Positions 59,895 through 64,000 of a DNA stretch of 64,000 nt are shown in pieces; positions within the stretch are counted from its first letter, which is position 1, and each line of letters opens with the position of its first letter. Below the pieces are notes generated by a model that was given only the letters and a program-made list of their open reading frames with translations, was not told the origin of the DNA and did no database searches. The DNA comes from an uncultured Acidobacteriia bacterium (GTDB lineage Bacteria; Acidobacteriota; Terriglobia; Bryobacterales; Bryobacteraceae): positions 1 through 64,000 of the forward strand of contig CAIRSA010000030.1 of assembly GCA_903881085.1 (NCBI GenBank). The letters are read 5' to 3'. The translations under genes and the position numbers were made by a program.

Positions 59895-61562
59895 CTACCA
59901 TGTGAGGCGGACCAGCGTAACTCCATGGCGCTGTAGGGGAAAAGACAACCGTAATGGTCCGGAATTGGCGGCTTCCCAGCGCGGTGAATCTGCTAATTGT
60001 AACTGGCCGGAGCGTTCGAGCGCGGCGTATTGTTCTGGCGTAGGTTGTTGCGGCGAGCCCATGGTTTTCCAGGCTTCGTAGGAGTTGCTGTGCTGGTTAT
60101 CGACGAGGAAGCGCTCCACCAGAACACGCCCTGCAGGCACGCCGGCAATTTGAAGATTGATATTGGCGGCTTCAGCTGGTTTGCCCGAGTCATGATAGTT
60201 GGAAACAAGCACGGCGATGGAGTGCGCGTCGCGGCTGGCCGTGGCGTGGATATCGGGCGTCTTTTTTACGCTTTCGGCAAGCATCATGGCAAGTGGCGCT
60301 TCTGCGGAGCTTTCGGCTGCGACGCGGTCGCCGGTCATCATCGCCAGCATGCGGTGCACATTCAATACAGGTTTATCGATGCCGTTGGTGGCCAGATCGC
60401 GAAAGCCGTCGAAGTATGGCTGATTTTCGAATTCGAAGGCCCAAGTGACTGCACCTAATAGATTTACGCCCCGATTCGAAGCCAAGTCGAGGTGCCGGGG
60501 CATGACCGCGGCGGTGTAACTGGCGTACATCAGTCCGTTGCGATAGGCGTTCTGGGGATAGACGCGCGATGAACAGGCAGCGCAACCTTCGGGGTCGGAT
60601 TCGCCGATGATGATGGGCTTGCCCTTCAGTTCGGGGAATGAGGCGACGATCTCGAAGCCTTTGTCGAGGTCGCGCAGTTGCTTATCGATGCCCATCACCA
60701 CGGTGTCTTCGACGAACTTCGGACTGCCCTTGGCGTGGAAGCCCACGTAATCAATTGGCGAGCCGGTTTTGCCGGTGACAAAGTTCTTGCCGCGTGTGAC
60801 GTGTTCCAGAAAGCTGCGCAGGAATGCCGCTGCAGATTCGCTACCCGGGCCGGTGGAGTGCGGTCCGCCGATGCGCGCGGTGGGCAGGGCGCGCTTCACA
60901 GCGTCGGCCGTGTAGTCGTAGAGTTTTTGATATTCAGGTTTGGGTCCGGCCCAGTAGCCGCCGTTCGGCTCGTTCCAAACTTCCCACAACCACGATTCCA
61001 CTTCCGCTTTGCCGTAACGCGCAACGCAGTGCTTGACCCACTGGAAGACCAGTTCGGCCCACTTGGCGTAGTCCTTTGGCGGATATGCCCAGCCGGTGTA
61101 GATGCTGTTGTACTGGTTGCCGGGCGACCACTGGTGCTTGTAAGGCTCGGGCTTGGTGGAGAGTGCTTCGGGCATGAAGCCGATCTGCGCCAGGGGCTTC
61201 ATGCCGCGTTCGACGTAGGTGTCGAAGATGCGGTCGACGATGGTCCAGTCGTAGATAGGCTTGCCGTTGGCGTCCTCGGTGTAGGCGTTGGTGGAGCCCC
61301 ATTTCAGGGCGGGCGTGCCGTCGCCGCTGACTAGCAGGCTATGCGCGCGCACGTAGACCGGCACGCGGCTGAAGGCGGCGATTTCGCTGAGCAGTTTCTT
61401 GCCATCCTTCATGTAGGTGTAGTTGGGCTCGTCGTAGCCGAAGAAGCTCCAGATGGGCTTCAGGGCTCCGAGCTTCCTGGCGGAGTCGATTTTGATTTCG
61501 ACGGTTTGCGCCGGCAACAGTGCGGCTGTCAACAGAACGAGGGTGGCGATTCGCGTGGTCAT
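59895..61562 (-). CDS. GH39-like secreted glycoside hydrolase
   Basis: Start at ATG 61562 gives 555 aa with a clean signal (MTTRIATLVLLTAALLPAQ); a longer reading to 61607 would run into the divergent gene. The GH39-like pattern is WSFFGYDEPNYTYMKDGKKL near residue 35, VESWLWEVWNEPNGGYW near 190 (candidate acid/base Glu) and KPIIIGESDPEG near 310 (candidate nucleophile Glu). The last 120 residues form a beta domain. GH39 members include beta-xylosidases and alpha-iduronidases. It is divergent from the serine hydrolase gene with a 40-bp gap. Confidence 0.82.
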   Translation of the reverse strand: MTTRIATLVLLTAALLPAQTVEIKIDSARKLGALKPIWSFFGYDEPNYTYMKDGKKLLSEIAAFSRVPVYVRAHSLLVSGDGTPALKWGSTNAYTEDANGKPIYDWTIVDRIFDTYVERGMKPLAQIGFMPEALSTKPEPYKHQWSPGNQYNSIYTGWAYPPKDYAKWAELVFQWVKHCVARYGKAEVESWLWEVWNEPNGGYWAGPKPEYQKLYDYTADAVKRALPTARIGGPHSTGPGSESAAAFLRSFLEHVTRGKNFVTGKTGSPIDYVGFHAKGSPKFVEDTVVMGIDKQLRDLDKGFEIVASFPELKGKPIIIGESDPEGCAACSSRVYPQNAYRNGLMYASYTAAVMPRHLDLASNRGVNLLGAVTWAFEFENQPYFDGFRDLATNGIDKPVLNVHRMLAMMTGDRVAAESSAEAPLAMMLAESVKKTPDIHATASRDAHSIAVLVSNYHDSGKPAEAANINLQIAGVPAGRVLVERFLVDNQHSNSYEAWKTMGSPQQPTPEQYAALERSGQLQLADSPRWEAANSGPLRLSFPLQRHGVTLVRLTW

Positions 61563-61601
61563 GGCTGAGTCCAGTTTATCGCGGTATGATCTGAAAGAGT
61601 C

Positions 61602-62807
61602 ATGCAAGCAATGAGCCGAAGATTATTTCTCGCTGCCAATACTGCGGCGATGGCAGCGCCCGGCAAGTCCGGCGCGATCGATGAAGTGCTGCGCGGCGGC
61701 ATTGGGAGGCGCAAGATTCCGGCTGTAGTGGCGATGTTCGCGTCGAACAAGAAGACCTTGTACAGCGGGGCGTTCGGTGCGCGCGATGCTTCGGGCGTGC
61801 CGGTGCGCATGGACAGCATCTTTGCGATTGCATCCATGACGAAGGCCGTCACCACTGTGGCCGCGCTGCAACTGGTGGATGAGGGCAAGCTGTCGCTGGA
61901 TGAGCCGGTGGCAAAGTTTCTGCCGAAGTTGGTGAACCTGGATGTGCTGGAAGGCTTCGATGCGGCGGGCAAGCCTTCGCTGCGGCCTGCGAAGACGCCG
62001 ATTACGCTGCGGCATCTGGTAACGCATACCTCCGGGCTTTGTTATGACACGTGGGACGAGCAGATGTTCCGGTACGCGTCGCAGACTCCGCCGCCTGATA
62101 CTTCGAAACCTGGTCCGCTGATGTTCGAGCCGGGCAAGCGCTGGCAGTATGGGCAGGGTGTGGATTGGACCGGGCGGCTTGTTGAAGCCATCAGCGGGCT
62201 GTCGCTGGAGGATTACTTTCAGCAGAAGATTTTCAAGCCGCTGGGCATGGTGGATACCAGTTTCATCGCGAAGGCGGAGAAGTTCGATCACGTGGTGACC
62301 CGTGCGCAACGTGAGCCCACGGGCGTATGGACGCCCGCCGAGCGGAAACTGCCCGCGCCTCCCACTTCGTATAACGGCGGCGGTGGTCTGTTTTCGACCG
62401 CGGCTGACTACGTACGGTTCATGCAGATGATTCTGAATCACGGCCGCGCGCCGGGCGGTGCGCAATTGCTGAAGGCGAAGACGGTGGCGAGTATGGGCAT
62501 GAATCAGATCGGTGAGCTTTCAGCGGGGAAGATGAAGAGTTTCAAGCCGGCGTCTTCGGTGGATGTCGATATTCAGCCGGGCGCGACGGAAAAGTGGGGG
62601 CTGGGATTTTTGATCAATACGACGCCGTATGCGGGCGGCCGCTCGGCGGGGAGTTTGGCTTGGGCGGGGTTGCTGAATACGTTCTTTTGGATTGACCCGA
62701 AGAAGAACCGCTGCGGGGTGATTCTGATGCAGTTTTTGCCGTTTGTGGATAAAGAGGCGGTGGGGTTGTTTGGGGAGTTTGAGCGGGCGGTGTATCGGAG
62801 CTTCTGA
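61602..62807 (+). CDS. Beta-lactamase-fold serine hydrolase
   Basis: 401 aa with a Tat-like leader (MSRRLFLAANTAAMAAP; ATG 61611 is an alternative start). The class C beta-lactamase/EstB fold shows FAIASMTKAVTT with S78 and K81 of SxxK, RHLVTHTSGLCYDTWD near 145, and SYNGGGGLFSTAADYVRF near 257. The C-terminal part includes WGLGFLINTTPYAGGRSAG-S, characteristic of esterase-type members. These are usually esterases or D-amino-acid peptidases rather than antibiotic resistance enzymes. Divergent from the GH39-like gene. Confidence 0.88.
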   Translation: MQAMSRRLFLAANTAAMAAPGKSGAIDEVLRGGIGRRKIPAVVAMFASNKKTLYSGAFGARDASGVPVRMDSIFAIASMTKAVTTVAALQLVDEGKLSLDEPVAKFLPKLVNLDVLEGFDAAGKPSLRPAKTPITLRHLVTHTSGLCYDTWDEQMFRYASQTPPPDTSKPGPLMFEPGKRWQYGQGVDWTGRLVEAISGLSLEDYFQQKIFKPLGMVDTSFIAKAEKFDHVVTRAQREPTGVWTPAERKLPAPPTSYNGGGGLFSTAADYVRFMQMILNHGRAPGGAQLLKAKTVASMGMNQIGELSAGKMKSFKPASSVDVDIQPGATEKWGLGFLINTTPYAGGRSAGSLAWAGLLNTFFWIDPKKNRCGVILMQFLPFVDKEAVGLFGEFERAVYRSF

Positions 62808-62810
62808 TGC

Positions 62811-62884
62811 GTAATTAAAGGAAAGGGCACTTTCCTTTAATTACGGGCTGGTTAATTAAAGGAAACCGGGCTTTCCTTTAATTA
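62811..62884. repeat. Tandem pair of TAATTAAAGGAAA hairpins
   Basis: Hairpin 1 has perfect 15-base arms GTAATTAAAGGAAAG (62811-62825, 62830-62844), loop GGCA. Hairpin 2 has 13-base arms TAATTAAAGGAAA (62853-62865, 62872-62884), loop CCGGGC. They lie directly after the serine hydrolase stop and may terminate it. The A+T-rich arms contrast with the local composition. Confidence 0.75.
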
Positions 62885-62982
62885 GAAGTTTGGCAAAGCA
62901 TGCGCGCACATACGAGTTCAACAGGGAATCGCCATCCGCTCGATTTTGCACGCTTGCAACAGAGGTTGTCAGCAGTTGTGGG

Positions 62983-63109
62983 GCAGATTGGCAATCTGCA
63001 GCCGATTGTGAATCGGCTTGGTGGACCTGCCAGAAACCTCGCAATGCTGGCATTCCAGTTAGCATTCGAAGAAGGCCGATTGCCAATCGGCCGCAGAATG
63101 CCATTCTGC
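62983..63109. repeat. Array of four 17-19-bp palindromic hairpins
   Basis: GCAGATTGGCAATCTGC (62983-62999), GCCGATTGTGAATCGGC (63001-63017), GGCCGATTGCCAATCGGCC (63074-63092) and GCAGAATGCCATTCTGC (63093-63109). All share the form G-C-n-GATTG-n-CAATC-n-GC, with the spacing region containing related half-sites (AATGCTGGCATT). No coding content. It lies just upstream of the MFS gene. Confidence 0.75.
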
Positions 63110-63187
63110 CCTACATCGGCAGCAGATCCGGCACACGGACCAATCTCGCAGGTGACACCGGCCCACCAAACCTGATAGAAAGTCATA

Positions 63188-64000
63188 ATGCCTTCTCCCG
63201 TAGATTCAGCTTTGCATCAGCCCGCCACAGGGACGTTTGACCCGGCGGCGCAAAAGACGATGATTGACCGCCGCTGGGGAATGGCGGTGCTTTTGTTCAT
63301 CGCCGGGCTGATCAATTACTTCGATCGCACCATCGTATCCGTAGCGCTGCCGACGATTGCGGAGGATTTACATTTGAGTCCTACGCGGATGGGAATTCTG
63401 CTGTCGGCGTTTTTCTGGTCGTATTCGCTGATGCAGGTGCCCATCGGGTGGATGTGTGACCGCTTCAATCTGCGGTGGCTTTACGCGGGGTGCTTTGCCC
63501 TGTGGTCTTTGACCTGCGGCTTGACCGGTTTCGCCAACAGCCTGGCCGTGATGGTGGTGCTGCGGGTACTGCTGGGCATCGGCGAATCCATTTACTTGCC
63601 GGGCGGCATGAAGCTGGTGAGCGTGATTTTTACGCCCAAAGACCGCGGGCTCGCCTCAGGCCTGGTGAACTGCGGCACGCGCGCGGGGCTGGCGTTTGGT
63701 GCGCCGTTGATCGCGGCGCTGGTGATTGGGTACGGCTGGCATAACGCGTTCTTCATTCTGGGCTTCACTTCCCTGCTCTGGCTGCTGCCGTGGGTATACT
63801 TTTTCCCGAAGGGCGCGACCACGGCCACGCACGCATCGGGCTCCGCGGCGTGGTCGCTGGCCAAGGTCGACCGGAACCTGCTGGGGATGAGCCTGGCACA
63901 CATCGGCTATGGCTACTACTTTTATTTGATGGTGACGTGGTGGCCTTCGTATCTTGTCAAAGTGCGCCACATGTCTTTGCAGGAAGGTGCGGGGTATCTG
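63188..64000 (+). CDS. MFS transporter, ACS-like (3' end cut by window)
   Basis: An open frame from ATG 63188 to the last base gives the first 271 residues. It has a polar N-terminus, then six or more membrane segments: AVLLFIAGLINYFDRTIVSV, MGILLSAFFWSYSLMQVPIG, MVVLRVLLGIGESIYLPGGM, AFFILGFTSLLWLLPWVYFF. The NYFDR after helix 1 and GWMCDRFNLRW after helix 2 match the anion:cation symporter (ACS) group, including glucarate, galactonate and hexuronate permeases. Uptake of a sugar acid is likely, consistent with the sugar-acid enzymes elsewhere. The ribosome-binding site is weak. Confidence 0.88.
   Translation, partial: MPSPVDSALHQPATGTFDPAAQKTMIDRRWGMAVLLFIAGLINYFDRTIVSVALPTIAEDLHLSPTRMGILLSAFFWSYSLMQVPIGWMCDRFNLRWLYAGCFALWSLTCGLTGFANSLAVMVVLRVLLGIGESIYLPGGMKLVSVIFTPKDRGLASGLVNCGTRAGLAFGAPLIAALVIGYGWHNAFFILGFTSLLWLLPWVYFFPKGATTATHASGSAAWSLAKVDRNLLGMSLAHIGYGYYFYLMVTWWPSYLVKVRHMSLQEGAGYL

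Noticed and set aside
61602..62807. Antibiotic-resistance beta-lactamase
   Set aside because: The sequence features match esterase-type class C relatives and the setting is carbohydrate metabolism.
62983..63109. CRISPR array
   Set aside because: The repeated units are short palindromes without regular spacing or unique spacers, and no cas gene is in the window.

Overview
The window looks like chromosomal DNA from an Acidobacteriota member close to Solibacter/Bryobacter. The main evidence is a protein ending in the Solibacter-type C-terminal domain (TIGR03437-like, 51191-53122), a 'VWFA-related acidobacterial' secreted protein (35432-37081), a very large TonB-dependent receptor with an N-terminal carboxypeptidase-regulatory-like domain (13140-16682), other secreted carboxypeptidase-regulatory-like proteins, and high G+C. 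Most of the DNA encodes secreted sugar-degrading enzymes and catabolic enzymes, broken up by decayed mobile DNA and palindromic repeats.

Left part, minus strand (1-16.7 kb). Genes 56-5144 form a tight operon: enolase-superfamily sugar-acid dehydratase, a truncated beta-propeller fragment, a double cupin, an unknown protein and a DUF362 protein. After a 460-bp gap holding an IS21-like remnant, a second operon runs from 13005 down to 5607, with 4-bp ATGA overlaps at almost every junction. It encodes two secreted glycosidase-like proteins, a Gfo/Idh/MocA dehydrogenase, an amidohydrolase, an isopropylmalate-dehydrogenase-like enzyme, a class II aldolase-like decarboxylase and a DUF1537 sugar-acid kinase. 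Together they read as a complete route from a glycan to a sugar, a lactone, an acid, a 3-oxo acid, its phosphate and finally a triose phosphate. A 1180-aa TonB-dependent receptor lies just upstream and an AraC regulator follows on the same strand.

Central part, plus strand (17.9-31.7 kb). Diverging from the AraC gene is a contiguous eight-gene operon: two DUF4832 proteins, a membrane-anchored DUF362 protein, an internally deleted GH2 beta-mannosidase remnant, three paralogues of a glycosidase-like family I cannot place, and a GH31 enzyme. With the receptor and regulator it resembles a polysaccharide-utilisation locus.

Mobile and decayed zone (31.7-35.4 kb). This holds a gene fragment, the 3' half of a tRNA (attachment-site-like), an IS66-type tnpC next to a DUF4338 (DruA-like) gene, a truncated tnpB, two abutting perfect palindromes and a doubly truncated small gene.

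Right part (35.4-64 kb). This mixes housekeeping genes (type I glutamine synthetase, exonuclease VII large subunit, MOSC protein) with secreted proteins, a tandem esterase, a BrnT/BrnA toxin-antitoxin pair with a fossil copy of brnA 2.6 kb away, an M48 protease, a SWIM/SNF2 helicase, a decaheme OmcA/MtrC-type cytochrome, a GH39-like enzyme, a beta-lactamase-fold serine hydrolase and an MFS transporter cut by the window end. Several families of palindromic repeats occupy the gaps.

All family calls were made by reading the sequence; no database search was run.
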